Source of the DNA: Rhodobacter sp. CACIA14H1
GTDB lineage: Bacteria > Pseudomonadota > Alphaproteobacteria > Rhodobacterales > Rhodobacteraceae
DNA: 59,524 nucleotides
Direction of reading: 5' to 3'
Assembly (NCBI GenBank): GCA_000500915.1
Contig: AYNO01000004.1
Span: forward strand, 1 to 59,524
The notes under the pieces were generated by a model. That model saw only the letters and a list, made by a program, of their open reading frames with translations, did no database searches and was not told where the DNA came from. Below, piece by piece: positions 19,798 through 28,335 of this stretch. The translations under genes and the position numbers were made by a program. Each line of letters starts with the position of its first letter. Within the stretch, counting starts at the first letter, position 1.

Positions 19798-20187
19798 ATG
19801 ACCGCCCCGATGAACAACGACGACACCCGCATCCTCTACAACGACACCTGCCCCCTCTGCCGGTTCGAGGTGGACCATTACCGCGCCGCCGCCACCCGCA
19901 CCGGCGCCCCCCTGCGCTTCGACCGGCTGGAGGATGCGGCAGACTGGGGCCTGACCGAAGATCAGGCCGCCCGCCGCCTGCATGTTCTGCGCGACGGCGA
20001 ACTCCTCTCAGGCCTTGCCGCCTTCCGCGCCATCTGGGCCACCCTTCCCCGCTGGCGCTGGCTCGCCCGCATCACGGGCTGGCCCGTCATCCGCCCCGCC
20101 GTGACCGTCCTTTACGACCGCATCGCCGCCCCGCTTCTCTACCGCGCCCATCTGCGGCGCAGCGCGAAACGCGCCGGGCGGCAGTGA
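19798..20187 (+). CDS. DCC-family (DUF393) thiol-disulfide oxidoreductase-like protein
   Basis: 129 aa with the DUF393/DCC start pattern: ILYNDTCPLCRFEVDHYR, where CPLC is a candidate redox pair. It continues with the typical LHVLRDGELLSGLAAFRAIWATLPRWRWLARI and a C-terminal basic helix. The family is thioredoxin-like and its substrate is unknown. It lies 46 bp after the CDGSH gene on the same strand and converges on the next gene with a 6-bp gap. Confidence 0.85.
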   Translation: MTAPMNNDDTRILYNDTCPLCRFEVDHYRAAATRTGAPLRFDRLEDAADWGLTEDQAARRLHVLRDGELLSGLAAFRAIWATLPRWRWLARITGWPVIRPAVTVLYDRIAAPLLYRAHLRRSAKRAGRQ

Positions 20188-20193
20188 CGGCGG

Positions 20194-20793
20194 TCAGAAC
20201 CGGTATTCGAACAGGACCGACACCGTGCTTTCCCGCTCTGCCCGCACGTCCAGCAGATAGCCCAGCGTCTCCTCCGGCGGCATCGGCGCGGCGGCAAGCC
20301 TGCAATTCACCTCGGCCACCCCGAAGATGCCGTAATCGGCCGTGCAGCTCCGTTCCCGCAGCCGCCCCCCCAGCACCGCCTGCGCCCGCAGCGACAGCGT
20401 CGCGCCGGGGAAAAGCTCCGCCTGCCAGACCAGACCAAGGTGCAACGCCGGATCGATCCGGTATTTCACGCCCCTCTCGCCCGACGAAAGCCCCCAGATG
20501 ACCCCGAACCGGTCCGAGGTCTGGGTCAGGAACAGCACCGTCAGGTCCGGCAGGCGCGGCCTGTACCAGTCGCGGAACCGGACCGCCCCGCCCCCCGCCA
20601 GCTCATACCCGCCCGCCCGCAGGTCGCGCAGGATGTCGCTGCGCGGCGATCCGGCATGGATGTCCAGCAGATGGGTATGGTCCGCAAGCTCGGCCCCCGC
20701 AGGAACCGGCAGGACAGCCAGCAGCAACACCGCTGCCACCCGCCGCAGGACGCGCGGGATGGCCTGTCGCCACGGCAAACCTGTCTGTGCCAT
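20194..20793 (-). CDS. predicted outer-membrane beta-barrel-like protein
   Basis: 199-aa secreted protein with a clear signal peptide (RRVAAVLLLAVLPVPAGA then cleavage). The mature part has alternating short strands (LTVLFLTQTSDRFGVIWGLSSG, HLGLVWQAEL, LSLRAQAVLGG). It ends in VLFEYRF, with the terminal phenylalanine typical of proteins inserted by the BAM machinery. Two cysteines (SCTADYG, NCRLA) could form a disulfide. I do not recognise a named family, and the function is unknown. Confidence 0.7.
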   Translation of the reverse strand: MAQTGLPWRQAIPRVLRRVAAVLLLAVLPVPAGAELADHTHLLDIHAGSPRSDILRDLRAGGYELAGGGAVRFRDWYRPRLPDLTVLFLTQTSDRFGVIWGLSSGERGVKYRIDPALHLGLVWQAELFPGATLSLRAQAVLGGRLRERSCTADYGIFGVAEVNCRLAAAPMPPEETLGYLLDVRAERESTVSVLFEYRF

Positions 20794-20890
20794 CCGGTGA
20801 TACCCGCATCCGGTCAGGGAACGTCCCGCAGCACGCAGGCCCCGTCCGGACCCGCATCACGGCAACCGGAGCAAGTCCCGCGCCAGCCCC

Positions 20891-21952
20891 TCAGTAGATG
20901 CTTGCCGGTGCCAGCGCCCGCGCGATGCTGGCCTCGCCCCGCCCATGCACCGCCGCGCTGTAATTGCCGATCGTATCCGTCCGCGCCGTGTCCAGCAGCC
21001 GGTTGGTGATCTGGGTCGGCGTCGCCGTGGTGAACTTGCTGCCCAGCACCGCCGCATAGCCGGTCACGACCGGCGCGGCGAAAGAGGTGCCGTAAAGCCC
21101 CGTCAGGTCGCCCCGCACCCCCACCGTCAGGAACTGCGCCTGGATCACCGGGTCGCTTCCGGCAAAGTTGGAATAGCTGGCCAGCAGGGCGGGCGATGTC
21201 ACCGTGCCGTTGCGGTCCAGCGCACCGACGAAGATGGCCGACTGCGCCCCGACCAGCGCGACGTTCAGGTAATCGGTATTCCCCGCGCGGTTCGCGGTCC
21301 CCACCGCCACCGCATCGTTCCCCGCCGCCTTGACGACCACCGCCCGGCCATCCGTTGCATAGCCGATCAGCGACGATTCCTGCGCCGACCACGCGATCTG
21401 CCCGATGCTGTAGCCCGACCGCGCATACATCCCGTAGCTCAGGTTCACCGCATTCAGCCCGCTGCGTGACAGACCGACGCTGCGCCCCGACGCGAAATCA
21501 TGCGACGCGACCGCCGCCGACGGGGCGATCATCGACGCCTCCAGACGGATCCATTCCCCGTGGCGCAGCGTGGATGTCCCCGTGCCCAGATTGCCCGAAT
21601 AGACCTTCGTGCTGGAAAAGTCGTCCACCACGGTGATCGTGGTGCCCTGCCCGCGATAGCCCGCATTCCACGCCTCTGCCACCTCGGGGCTCATCCACGG
21701 CTGGTACACCGGCGTCTTGCCGCCCGCGGTCTTGCCGCCCCGCGCGGCCGAGACGGTCAGCAGAGGCTGGTTCCCGCCGGGGGCATCGGGCGTGACCGCC
21801 TCCACCGGCGCCTTCGCCGCACCGGCGGCCAAGGCGGCGGCGCGGCTTTGCGGCACCGGGCTGAAGGCCGGCTGTTCGGCCAGCGCGGCAAGGCCCAGGG
21901 AACCGGCAAGCGCGGCGACAAGCGTGACGAAGGCAGGGCTGCGGACGGACAT
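20891..21952 (-). CDS. secreted S8 (subtilisin-like) serine peptidase
   Basis: 353-aa exported protease. The start MSVRSPAF has an AAAGGTG ribosome site and opens a signal peptide ending near LAALA. The catalytic set is visible: Asp in TVVDDFSS (about residue 108), His in RHGEW, oxyanion Asn in KAAGND and Ser in GTSFAAPVVTGYA near residue 310. The His motif is HGEW instead of the usual HGT, and the Asp-His spacing is only about 20 residues, so the domain is compact. A propeptide-like Ala/Pro-rich stretch lies between signal and domain. It stands alone, with no obvious target or inhibitor beside it. Confidence 0.85.
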   Translation of the reverse strand: MSVRSPAFVTLVAALAGSLGLAALAEQPAFSPVPQSRAAALAAGAAKAPVEAVTPDAPGGNQPLLTVSAARGGKTAGGKTPVYQPWMSPEVAEAWNAGYRGQGTTITVVDDFSSTKVYSGNLGTGTSTLRHGEWIRLEASMIAPSAAVASHDFASGRSVGLSRSGLNAVNLSYGMYARSGYSIGQIAWSAQESSLIGYATDGRAVVVKAAGNDAVAVGTANRAGNTDYLNVALVGAQSAIFVGALDRNGTVTSPALLASYSNFAGSDPVIQAQFLTVGVRGDLTGLYGTSFAAPVVTGYAAVLGSKFTTATPTQITNRLLDTARTDTIGNYSAAVHGRGEASIARALAPASIY

Positions 21953-22083
21953 GATCGCACCTTTGCAGGGAATAATATCATTCTTGGAATTCAACTAGCA
22001 GGCGGCACATCCCTGCGTAACCGCTGCGAAAGTCCGCCCCGCATCCGAAGGAAGGGGCGACCGGCGCAAAGGCACGGGCACCG

Positions 22084-22446
22084 CTACCCCAGCAGCACCA
22101 CGACCCACGCCACCCCGCCCGCGATGGCCGTCACCGCCACCACCGCCGACCCCGCATCCTTGGCCCGCTTCGCCCGCGGGTCACGCTCTTCGGAAATGTA
22201 GTCCACCACCTCCTCGATCGCCGTATTCGCCAGCTCCGCCGCCAGAAGCAGCAGCCCCAGCGCAAGGATCAGCGCCCGCTCGCCCGGTGTCATCTCGATG
22301 GCAAAGGCCAGCCCGGCAGAGATCACGTTGACCAGCGTCCATTGCCGCAGCGACTTCTCGCGCTGCCAGGCAGAGACCCAGCCCTCCCACGACCAGACCG
22401 TCGTGTTCCCGATCCGCCGCAGCTCGGCCTTCACCCAATCGATCAT
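22084..22446 (-). CDS. dgkA: diacylglycerol kinase
   Basis: Small integral membrane kinase of the DgkA family, 120 aa with three helices, recycling diacylglycerol to phosphatidate. The active-site region LLLAAELANTAIEEVVDYIS holds the catalytic glutamates, and KRAKDAGSAVVAVTA matches the conserved third helix start. The start MIDWVKAELRR was chosen; the track ORF runs 82 residues upstream in antisense-like sequence. It is 26 bp downstream of the YigZ-like gene on the same strand. Confidence 0.92.
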   Translation of the reverse strand: MIDWVKAELRRIGNTTVWSWEGWVSAWQREKSLRQWTLVNVISAGLAFAIEMTPGERALILALGLLLLAAELANTAIEEVVDYISEERDPRAKRAKDAGSAVVAVTAIAGGVAWVVVLLG

Positions 22447-22472
22447 CGCACCCCCCTGACCCTGCGTCAGGA

Positions 22473-22835
22473 TTATCCCGACCGGCCCGGCGCGTCGAGA
22501 TAGGCCCGCACGCAGGTCACCACATGCGCGAAACGGTCGCCACCCAGATGCACCCCGCCATACCAGCGGGTGACGACCACCACATGGTCGCGCAACTCCG
22601 CCCGCTCCAGCATCTTCAGGATCACCGCCCCGGCGCCCGACTCCCCGTCGTCGCCCTTCTGCGGCCCGCCATCGGTCAGGACGCAGGCCCATGTGTTATG
22701 CGTGGCCTTGGCGTATTTCTTCTCGCGCTTCAGCTCCGCCAGAAACGCATCGATGCCCGCGCGGCCCGCCACCGGACCGCCCGACACCGCATAGCGCGAC
22801 CCCCGGTCGCGCAGCACTTCGCCCAGCTTCAACAT
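22473..22835 (-). CDS. YigZ/IMPACT-family (UPF0029) protein
   Basis: 120 aa covering only the N-terminal UPF0029 domain of the YigZ/IMPACT family. Landmarks are KATHNTWACVL, the acidic DDGESGAGAVILKMLE and VVVTRWYGGVHLGGDRF. Bacterial YigZ proteins are about 200 aa with a second domain that is absent here; single-domain forms exist. A regulatory or translation-linked role is known for eukaryotic IMPACT but not shown for bacteria. Confidence 0.8.
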   Translation of the reverse strand: MLKLGEVLRDRGSRYAVSGGPVAGRAGIDAFLAELKREKKYAKATHNTWACVLTDGGPQKGDDGESGAGAVILKMLERAELRDHVVVVTRWYGGVHLGGDRFAHVVTCVRAYLDAPGRSG

Positions 22836-22883
22836 GCCCCCGCCATAGCCTGCGGCGGGCCTCCTGTCACGCCGTCAGGGCCG

Positions 22884-23138
22884 TCACCGCGCCACCAGCG
22901 ACTCGATCCCCGCCTTGTTCGGGCAGAAGGCCGGCAGTGCCTCGGCCCGCACCACATGCGCCAGCCAGCGCGTGCAATCCTCCGACCGCCCGCAGGCCTG
23001 GCAGCGGTCCACCAGATCGGCCAGTTCGCCCCGGGTCAGCCAGCCCTCGACCACCGCATCGGTCAGGTTCACGCCCACCACGCGCCCCATCCCCCGCGTC
23101 AGGCCCCATGCCTTCGGGGCCTCCACATATCCCATCAT
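22884..23138 (-). CDS. DUF6455 family protein
   Basis: 84-aa protein typical of Rhodobacterales. It has the DUF6455 layout: a basic N-terminal part with RGMGRVVGVNLTDAVVEG, then RCQACGRSEDCTRWLAH and a last cysteine in AFCPN. These four cysteines could bind metal or an FeS cluster, but the function is unknown. An AAGGAGG ribosome site 9 bases upstream supports the first of two adjacent ATGs at 23138. Confidence 0.8.
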   Translation of the reverse strand: MMGYVEAPKAWGLTRGMGRVVGVNLTDAVVEGWLTRGELADLVDRCQACGRSEDCTRWLAHVVRAEALPAFCPNKAGIESLVAR

Positions 23139-23217
23139 CGCCAAGCGCCTCCTTGTCCGCGCGACAGGAAGCCTGCACCCGTCGCCCCCGCGACGCATTG
23201 ACGCAAATCAACCGCGC

Positions 23218-23943
23218 TCAGTAGCCCCGCAGCCGCTGCACCACCGCCGCCACCTGCGCCTTGCGGCGCTGGTTCGGCGGGTGGCTGCCAAGGAACTGGT
23301 CCCCCGGATCGGGCAGCCGGTCGAAGAACCCGGTCCCCCGCACCGGATCGTATCCCGCATAAAGCGCGATCTCGGCCCCCAGCGCATCGGCCTCCAGCTC
23401 GAAGGATTGCGAATAGCGCCGCGCCCCCACCGTCGCCCCCATCCGCTGCGCCGCCTGCACCGCCCCGGCATCCGCCCCCGTCGCCTGCGCAAGGATGCCG
23501 GCCATCATCGCCCCCGCCATCGCCGTCTGCTGGGTCTGCGGGATATGGCCAAGGATGTGATGCGCCGCCTCGTGGCCAAGGACGAAGGCGATCTCGTCCT
23601 CGTTCCGCGCATCCGCGATCAGCGCCAGCGTGAAGCCGAGGATCGGCCGCCCGCTGCCATCCACCGTCTGGAAGGCATTGGGCCCCTGCCCCGGCCGGTC
23701 ATCGATCACGATCCGGAAATCGCAATTCACCCCCCGCGTGCGGGCGCGGCAGATATCCTCGGTCATCGGCTCCACGCGGCTGACGACGCGGATGAAATTC
23801 GACGCCGCCTCGCGCGGGGCAAGGGGGGCGGCGACAGGCTCCGGCACGGCCACGGCAGGCGGCGCGTCATAGACCGGCCCATAGGCGGGCACACAGCCCG
23901 CCAGCCCCGCCACCGCCAGCATCGCCAGAAGAAAAACCCGCAT
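23218..23943 (-). CDS. M48-family metalloprotease lipoprotein
   Basis: 241-aa lipoprotein with the lipobox LAGC near residue 17 (MRVFLLAMLAVAGLAGC). The zinc motif HEAAH is near residue 145, and the third ligand glutamate lies in FELEADALG. The DGSGRPILGFTLALIADARNEDEIAFVLGHE stretch is typical of YfgC/BepA-like M48 peptidases that check outer-membrane protein assembly. The protein ends after a short SHPPNQRR motif seen in this family. The track ORF adds 28 residues upstream that break the signal peptide, so the start at 23943 is preferred. Confidence 0.9.
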   Translation of the reverse strand: MRVFLLAMLAVAGLAGCVPAYGPVYDAPPAVAVPEPVAAPLAPREAASNFIRVVSRVEPMTEDICRARTRGVNCDFRIVIDDRPGQGPNAFQTVDGSGRPILGFTLALIADARNEDEIAFVLGHEAAHHILGHIPQTQQTAMAGAMMAGILAQATGADAGAVQAAQRMGATVGARRYSQSFELEADALGAEIALYAGYDPVRGTGFFDRLPDPGDQFLGSHPPNQRRKAQVAAVVQRLRGY

Positions 23944-24157
23944 CGCGCCTGCCCGTACCGCCCGGTGCCACCCCCGGCACGCCCGCACAAGGGGGCGCAC
24001 CCGTCCGGCACATCTCGTTTCCCGCAATCTAGCAAAGCCCGCGCCGCAGGCCAGCCCTTCCCGCCCGCCACAGGCCCCCGCTCACGCCCATGTCAGCAAG
24101 GCCCCGCCGATGCCTTTCCCGTTGCGTCCCCCCGCCCGCCCGCGCTAGCCTGTCCCC

Positions 24158-24406
24158 ATGTTCACCATCGAGCACGATTTCGACGCCACCGTGATCACCC
24201 TCATCGACGAGGGGCACGAAGGCCTGATGGAGGATGTGACCATCCTCGCCTTCGACGATTGCGTGACGATCGAACAACTGGACCCGATGACCGAAGAGCC
24301 GGTCCGCATCACCCTGTCCATGACGCAACTGCGCGACCTCGCCGCCGCGCTGGACCTTCCCGAAGGCAGCTACCGCATCGAAGGCAAACCGGCAAAACAG
24401 GGCTGA
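24158..24406 (+). CDS. conserved hypothetical protein (82 aa)
   Basis: Small acidic protein beginning MFTIEHDFDATVITLIDEG and ending RIEGKPAKQG, with no signal peptide or helix. It looks like one compact beta-alpha domain and carries two well spaced features: EDVTILAFDDCVTIEQLD, and LSMTQLRDLAAALDLPEGSYRI. I recognise the type from Rhodobacterales genomes but no function. It is convergent with the YggU gene. Confidence 0.7.
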   Translation: MFTIEHDFDATVITLIDEGHEGLMEDVTILAFDDCVTIEQLDPMTEEPVRITLSMTQLRDLAAALDLPEGSYRIEGKPAKQG

Positions 24407-24433
24407 TCCCCCCTCTCGCCGCCCCCCCGCCAC

Positions 24434-24691
24434 TCAGTCCAGACGGAACCGCTTGTCCCGCGACGCCGCGCCGCGCAGCAGCACCAGCCGCCCCTTGGCC
24501 ACGCCCAGCGCATGGGCCAGCGCCGCCGCCACGGCGGCATTGGCCTTGCCGTCCTCGGCCGGCGCATTGACCGCGATCCGCCAGACGCCCCCCTCCAGCA
24601 CGCAGGACGCCACCCGCGCCCGCGGCGTCGCCTGCACCTCGTACTCCGCGCCCGGCACGGCCAGCGCCGAATGCCGGCCCTTCTGTGTCAT
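24434..24691 (-). CDS. DUF167 (YggU-family) protein
   Basis: 85 aa with the DUF167 core: VQATPRARVASCVLEGGVWRIAVNAPAEDGKANAAV, then GVAKGRLVLLRGAASRDKRF. This family has known structures but no proven function. The start MTQKGRHSA overlaps the stop of the membrane-protein gene upstream by 4 bp (ATGA), so the two are coupled. Confidence 0.88.
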   Translation of the reverse strand: MTQKGRHSALAVPGAEYEVQATPRARVASCVLEGGVWRIAVNAPAEDGKANAAVAAALAHALGVAKGRLVLLRGAASRDKRFRLD

Positions 24692-25386
24692 TCGATACGC
24701 TCCACCAGCGCGTGGCGACCGAAACGCGCCCGTTGCTTCGCCGCAAAGCCGGAACGCAACCCCCCGCGCAGGAACAGGTTGTAACCACAGAGACAGAGGA
24801 TAAGCCCCATCGCTCCCAGCACCATACGATCCTTTGCCTCCGGCCCCTCCATAAAGGGACCTGCAAGGAACCAGAGGACCGACACACCCAGCACCACCCA
24901 GCACCCCAGAAGAAGCTTGCTCAATCCCACGTTCACCGCCGTGACACTCAGCATGGGCGCACTGCCGTCGTCCATGCGGAAGATCATCCGGTAAAGCTTC
25001 CCCTCGAATTCCTCCTGCAGCATGTCCACATGCCGTTCCCAGTTCAGCTGCCATTGCTTGGAAGCCTTGGCCCCCAGAAGCGAGAACCACGCCGATCCAA
25101 GGCCGAATACCGCGATGGCAAGGACGAAGGCCGTTAGCGGCACCTCCATCCCCGGCGCGACCGCGCCCTCTTTGGCCATGGCGCCGATCGCGACGCCGAA
25201 GCCTGCAAAAGCAGCGATCTGGAACCCCCAGAAATAGGTCGCACGTTTCCAGTACAGTTCGATCTCCACCGTCCGCAACCCGTGCGCCCGCGCCAGCGCG
25301 TCCTTCCGCGCCTCGCGCTTGTCCTCTCCGTCAAGCCCCAGCACGCCAAGATAGACGTCACGATCCTTCAAGAAACCTTCGCTCAT
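24688..25386 (-). CDS. RipA-like membrane protein
   Basis: 232 aa with two pairs of predicted helices (about residues 45-95 and 145-200). The motif VEIELYWKRATYFWGFQIAAFAGFG matches what I recall of the RipA octameric membrane protein family first studied in Francisella. A soluble segment follows (WQLNWERHVDMLQEEFEGKLYRM), and the tail is basic. The start MSEGFLKDRDVY was chosen over the track start 30 residues upstream. It is coupled by ATGA overlap to the YggU gene. The family call is moderately sure; the role is unknown. Confidence 0.65.
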   Translation of the reverse strand: MSEGFLKDRDVYLGVLGLDGEDKREARKDALARAHGLRTVEIELYWKRATYFWGFQIAAFAGFGVAIGAMAKEGAVAPGMEVPLTAFVLAIAVFGLGSAWFSLLGAKASKQWQLNWERHVDMLQEEFEGKLYRMIFRMDDGSAPMLSVTAVNVGLSKLLLGCWVVLGVSVLWFLAGPFMEGPEAKDRMVLGAMGLILCLCGYNLFLRGGLRSGFAAKQRARFGRHALVERIE

Positions 25387-25468
25387 CCCACGGCAACCCT
25401 TCAAGTCAGCGGAAATCTCGGTATCTCCTTCGATTGCAGCGACACTTCGACAGACAGGTGCAAACAGC

Positions 25469-26584
25469 ATGACCACCGCCTTCTACTCCGACGAACGCTG
25501 CTTCTGGCACCATGGCGGCCATTACGCCCTCACCCTGCCCGTCGGCGGCGCGATGGGCGGCCTCGTCCAGCCCGGCGCCGGCCTGCCCGAGAATCCGGAA
25601 ACCAAGCGCCGCCTGAAGAACCTGCTGGAGGTGACGGGGCTGCTCTCCACCCTCTCCGTCCGCTCCGCCGCCCCCGCCACCCGCGACGACCTGCTGCGCG
25701 TCCATCCCGCCGCCTATCTGGACCGCTTCAAAGCCCTCTCCGATGCGGAAGGTGGCGAACTCGGCCCCCGCGCACCCTTCGGCAGGGGCGGCTATGACAT
25801 CGCCGCGCTGTCGGCGGGGCTGGCGAAACAGGCGCTTCTGGACATCCTGTCGGGCGATATCGCCAATGCCTATGCCCTGACCCGCCCGCCGGGGCACCAT
25901 TGCCTGCCCGACCGGCCCAACGGCTTCTGCCTGCTGGCCAATATCGCCATCGCCATACGCGCCGCACAGGCCGCCACCCCCGCCCGCCGCTTTGCCGTCA
26001 TCGACTGGGACGTCCACCACGGAAACGGGACCGAGGCGATCTTCCTCGACGATCCCGAGGTGCTGACCATCTCGCTGCACCAGGACCGCAACTACCCCAC
26101 CGATACCGGCGGGGCCGACATCCGCGGCACCGGCGCGGCCCGCGGCACCAACCTGAACATCCCCCTGCCCCCCGGCACCGGCCACAGGGGCTATCTCGAG
26201 GCCTTCTCGCGCCTCGTCCTGCCGGCCCTGCTGGCACACCGCCCCGACGCGATCATCGTCGCCTGCGGCTTCGACGCCGCCGCGCTGGACCCGCTGGGCC
26301 GGATGCTGGCCACCGCCGACACCTTCCGCCAGATGACCCGCCTGACCCGGCAGGCCGCCGCGACCCTTTGCGACGGGCGGCTGCTCTGCGTCCACGAAGG
26401 CGGCTATTCCGAGGCCTACGTCCCCTTCTGCGGCCATGCCGTCATCGCCGAACTGGCGCAAAGCCCGATCGACGCGCCCGATCCGCTGGCCGCCACGCTG
26501 GCCGCCCGCCAGCCGGACGCGCGTTTCGACGCCTTCCTGTCGTCCTGGCTGGACGATATCGAAACCCTGCTGGCGCAAGCCTGA
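25469..26584 (+). CDS. histone deacetylase-family amidohydrolase
   Basis: 371-aa zinc deacetylase of the class II HDAC / acetylpolyamine amidohydrolase / acetoin-utilisation superfamily. Conserved blocks are RPPGHHCLPDRPNGFC (about residue 138), VIDWDVHHGNGTEAIF, VACGFDAAALDPLG and VHEGGYSEAY; these contain the paired His, the metal Asp-His-Asp and the catalytic Tyr region. In bacteria such enzymes act on acetylpolyamines or acetyl-lysine; the substrate here is not determined. It leads a plus-strand run with the nitroreductase and EI24 genes. Confidence 0.92.
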   Translation: MTTAFYSDERCFWHHGGHYALTLPVGGAMGGLVQPGAGLPENPETKRRLKNLLEVTGLLSTLSVRSAAPATRDDLLRVHPAAYLDRFKALSDAEGGELGPRAPFGRGGYDIAALSAGLAKQALLDILSGDIANAYALTRPPGHHCLPDRPNGFCLLANIAIAIRAAQAATPARRFAVIDWDVHHGNGTEAIFLDDPEVLTISLHQDRNYPTDTGGADIRGTGAARGTNLNIPLPPGTGHRGYLEAFSRLVLPALLAHRPDAIIVACGFDAAALDPLGRMLATADTFRQMTRLTRQAAATLCDGRLLCVHEGGYSEAYVPFCGHAVIAELAQSPIDAPDPLAATLAARQPDARFDAFLSSWLDDIETLLAQA

Positions 26585-26612
26585 CCCGCCCCCTTTCCAA
26601 AAGGCCGACCGA

Positions 26613-27182
26613 ATGACCCGCAATCCCGCCGCCTTCGACTTCCTCGCCACCCGCATGTCCTACCCGGCCAAGGCGATGGTCCCCCCCGCCCCCGACCGCG
26701 CCGCGCTGGAGCCGATCCTGCAGGCCGCGCTGCGCGTGCCCGACCATGGCAAGCTGGAACCCTGGCGGCTGGTCGTGGGCCGCCGCGACGCCCTGTCCCG
26801 CTGGGCCGATCTGGGCGAGGCGCGGGCGCGGGAACTGGGCGGCGATCCGGTGATGCTGGAAAAGGGCCGCAGCCAGTTCGACCGGTCGCATCTGGCGGTG
26901 GTCGTCATCAGCGCCCCGAAAGCCGCCGACAAGGTGCCGCCGGTGGAACAGACGCTTTCGGCCGGGGCGCTCTGCCTGAACATCGTCAACGCGGCCGCCG
27001 CCGCCGGCTGGGCCGCGCAATGGCTGACAGGCTGGGTCGCGCATGACCGCGCCTTCATCGCCCGTGCCTTCGGCTGCACGGAAACCGAAAGCGTGGCGGG
27101 CATCATCCACATCGCCAGCGCGGGGGCCGAGGCGCCGGACCGCCCCCGCCCCGACCTGTCGCGCATCGTCACCTGGGCCTGA
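26613..27182 (+). CDS. nitroreductase family protein (YdjA-like)
   Basis: 189-aa flavoenzyme of the nitroreductase family. The YdjA-like N-terminal block reads ILQAALRVPDHGKLEPWRLVV, and the flavin-contacting QTLSAGALCLNIVNAAAAAGWAAQWLTG follows. The start MTRNPAAF is preceded by AAAAGG; the track ORF extends 59 residues into the previous gene. Substrates of this branch are mostly unknown. It lies 28 bp after the deacetylase gene. Confidence 0.9.
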   Translation: MTRNPAAFDFLATRMSYPAKAMVPPAPDRAALEPILQAALRVPDHGKLEPWRLVVGRRDALSRWADLGEARARELGGDPVMLEKGRSQFDRSHLAVVVISAPKAADKVPPVEQTLSAGALCLNIVNAAAAAGWAAQWLTGWVAHDRAFIARAFGCTETESVAGIIHIASAGAEAPDRPRPDLSRIVTWA

Positions 27183-27195
27183 AAGGGGGGCCGCC

Positions 27196-27891
27196 ATGGG
27201 CATGATCCTCTCTGCCTTCGCCGCCGCGCTGGGCCAGTGGCCCGACCCGCGCTTCCGCCGCGTCGTCCTGCTGGGGGTGGGGCTGACGCTGGGGCTGCTG
27301 GTCCTGCTCTATCTGGGCGTGCTGGCCACGATCCAGCTTCTGGTGCCCGAAACCACCGACCTGCCGCTGGTCGGGCCGGTGGGCGGGCTGGACACGGTGC
27401 TGTCCATCGGCTCGGTCCTGCTGATGCTGCTGGCCTCGGTCTTCCTGATGGTGCCCGTGGCCTCGGCCTTTTCGGGGCTGTTCCTGGAAAGCGTGGCCGA
27501 TGCGGTGGAGGACCGCCACTATCCCGCCCTGCCCCCTGCCCGCCCCGCGGGCCTTGCCGAAGGTCTGGCCGGCGCGGTCAGCTTCTTCGGGGTCGCGCTG
27601 GCGGCGAATCTGGTCGCGCTGCTGCTCTGGCCCTTCGCGGGGCCGCTGGTGCCGGTGCTGTTCTGGTCGCTGAACGGCTACCTGCTGGGGCGGGAATACT
27701 TCACCCTCGTCGCCCAGCGCCGGATGGACCGCGCGGCGGCCCGGGCGCTGTGGCGGGCCAACAAGGCCCGCATCTGGGGGGCGGGCATCCTGATGGCCGC
27801 GCCCCTGTCGGTGCCGCTGGTGAACCTGCTGATCCCGGTCTTCGGCGTGGCGACCTTCACCCATCTGGTCCACCGCCTGACCCGCCGCTGA
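27196..27891 (+). CDS. EI24 / CysZ-like membrane protein
   Basis: 231 aa with about six hydrophobic helices (for example VVLLGVGLTLGLLVLLYLGVL and MLLASVFLMVPVA). The FSGLFLESVADAVEDRHYP motif and the NGYLLGREYFTLVAQRRM segment are typical of EI24-domain proteins related to the sulfate transporter CysZ. Start at 27196 follows a strong AAAGGGGGG ribosome site. Transport of sulfate is possible but cannot be claimed without other cys genes nearby. Confidence 0.85.
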   Translation: MGMILSAFAAALGQWPDPRFRRVVLLGVGLTLGLLVLLYLGVLATIQLLVPETTDLPLVGPVGGLDTVLSIGSVLLMLLASVFLMVPVASAFSGLFLESVADAVEDRHYPALPPARPAGLAEGLAGAVSFFGVALAANLVALLLWPFAGPLVPVLFWSLNGYLLGREYFTLVAQRRMDRAAARALWRANKARIWGAGILMAAPLSVPLVNLLIPVFGVATFTHLVHRLTRR

Positions 27892-27972
27892 CCTTCCCCG
27901 ACCAAAGCGGAGCGGGCGCAGGCGCCCGCAAGCCACCCCTGTCGCCTCCGCATCCGCTCCGGCTCCGCCGTC

Positions 27973-28013
27973 AGGGGGCGCGCGCGCCCCCTCTTGCCCC
28001 GCAGGCGGGGCAA
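27973..28013. terminator. two stacked hairpins between convergent genes
   Basis: AGGGGGCGCGCGCGCCCCCT (27973-27992) is a perfect 20-bp palindrome, directly followed by TTGCCCCGCAGGCGGGGCAA (27994-28013), another perfect hairpin with a 2-nt loop. They lie between the convergent EI24 and DUF1467 genes and could terminate both transcripts. Confidence 0.6.
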
Positions 28014-28025
28014 TTCACCCCCTGT

Positions 28026-28047
28026 GGATATTTGCAGCGGAAAATGG
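28026..28047. repeat. dispersed GGATATTTG repeat, copy 1
   Basis: GGATATTTGCAGCGGAAAAT matches the shared core GGATATTTG-n-CGGAAAA found at five other places in this window. It lies just beyond the hairpins in the same convergent gap. Confidence 0.5.
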
Positions 28048-28061
28048 CCGCGCGGGGGGGG

Positions 28062-28331
28062 TCAGTCCGACATGACCCCGCGCATGTCGATGTCGCGCAC
28101 GCCGATCACGCCCGAGGTGATGATCCCGGCCAGCAGCAGCCAGACCAGCGCCGCGATCCATGTCGTCATCTTCGCCTTGCGGGCCACGATATGGGTGGCG
28201 GGCGCCCCCTTGGGCGTGCCCGGCACCACCTCGCCCGCGTCGCCCTGGCTGACGAAGCGCAGGGGCAGGACGACGAAGAAGGTCATGAACCAGCAGACCG
28301 CGTAAAGCACGATGGCGGAGGTGATGCTCAT
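28062..28331 (-). CDS. DUF1467 family membrane protein
   Basis: 89 aa with two membrane helices (SAIVLYAVCWFMTFFVVLPL and the WIAALVWLLLAGIITSGVIG stretch). The conserved DUF1467 segment between them is PLRFVSQGDAGEVVPGTPKGAPA. It lies 4 bp downstream of the methylmalonyl-CoA epimerase gene, an order often kept in Rhodobacterales. Function unknown. Confidence 0.88.
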   Translation of the reverse strand: MSITSAIVLYAVCWFMTFFVVLPLRFVSQGDAGEVVPGTPKGAPATHIVARKAKMTTWIAALVWLLLAGIITSGVIGVRDIDMRGVMSD

Positions 28332-28335
28332 CGGA

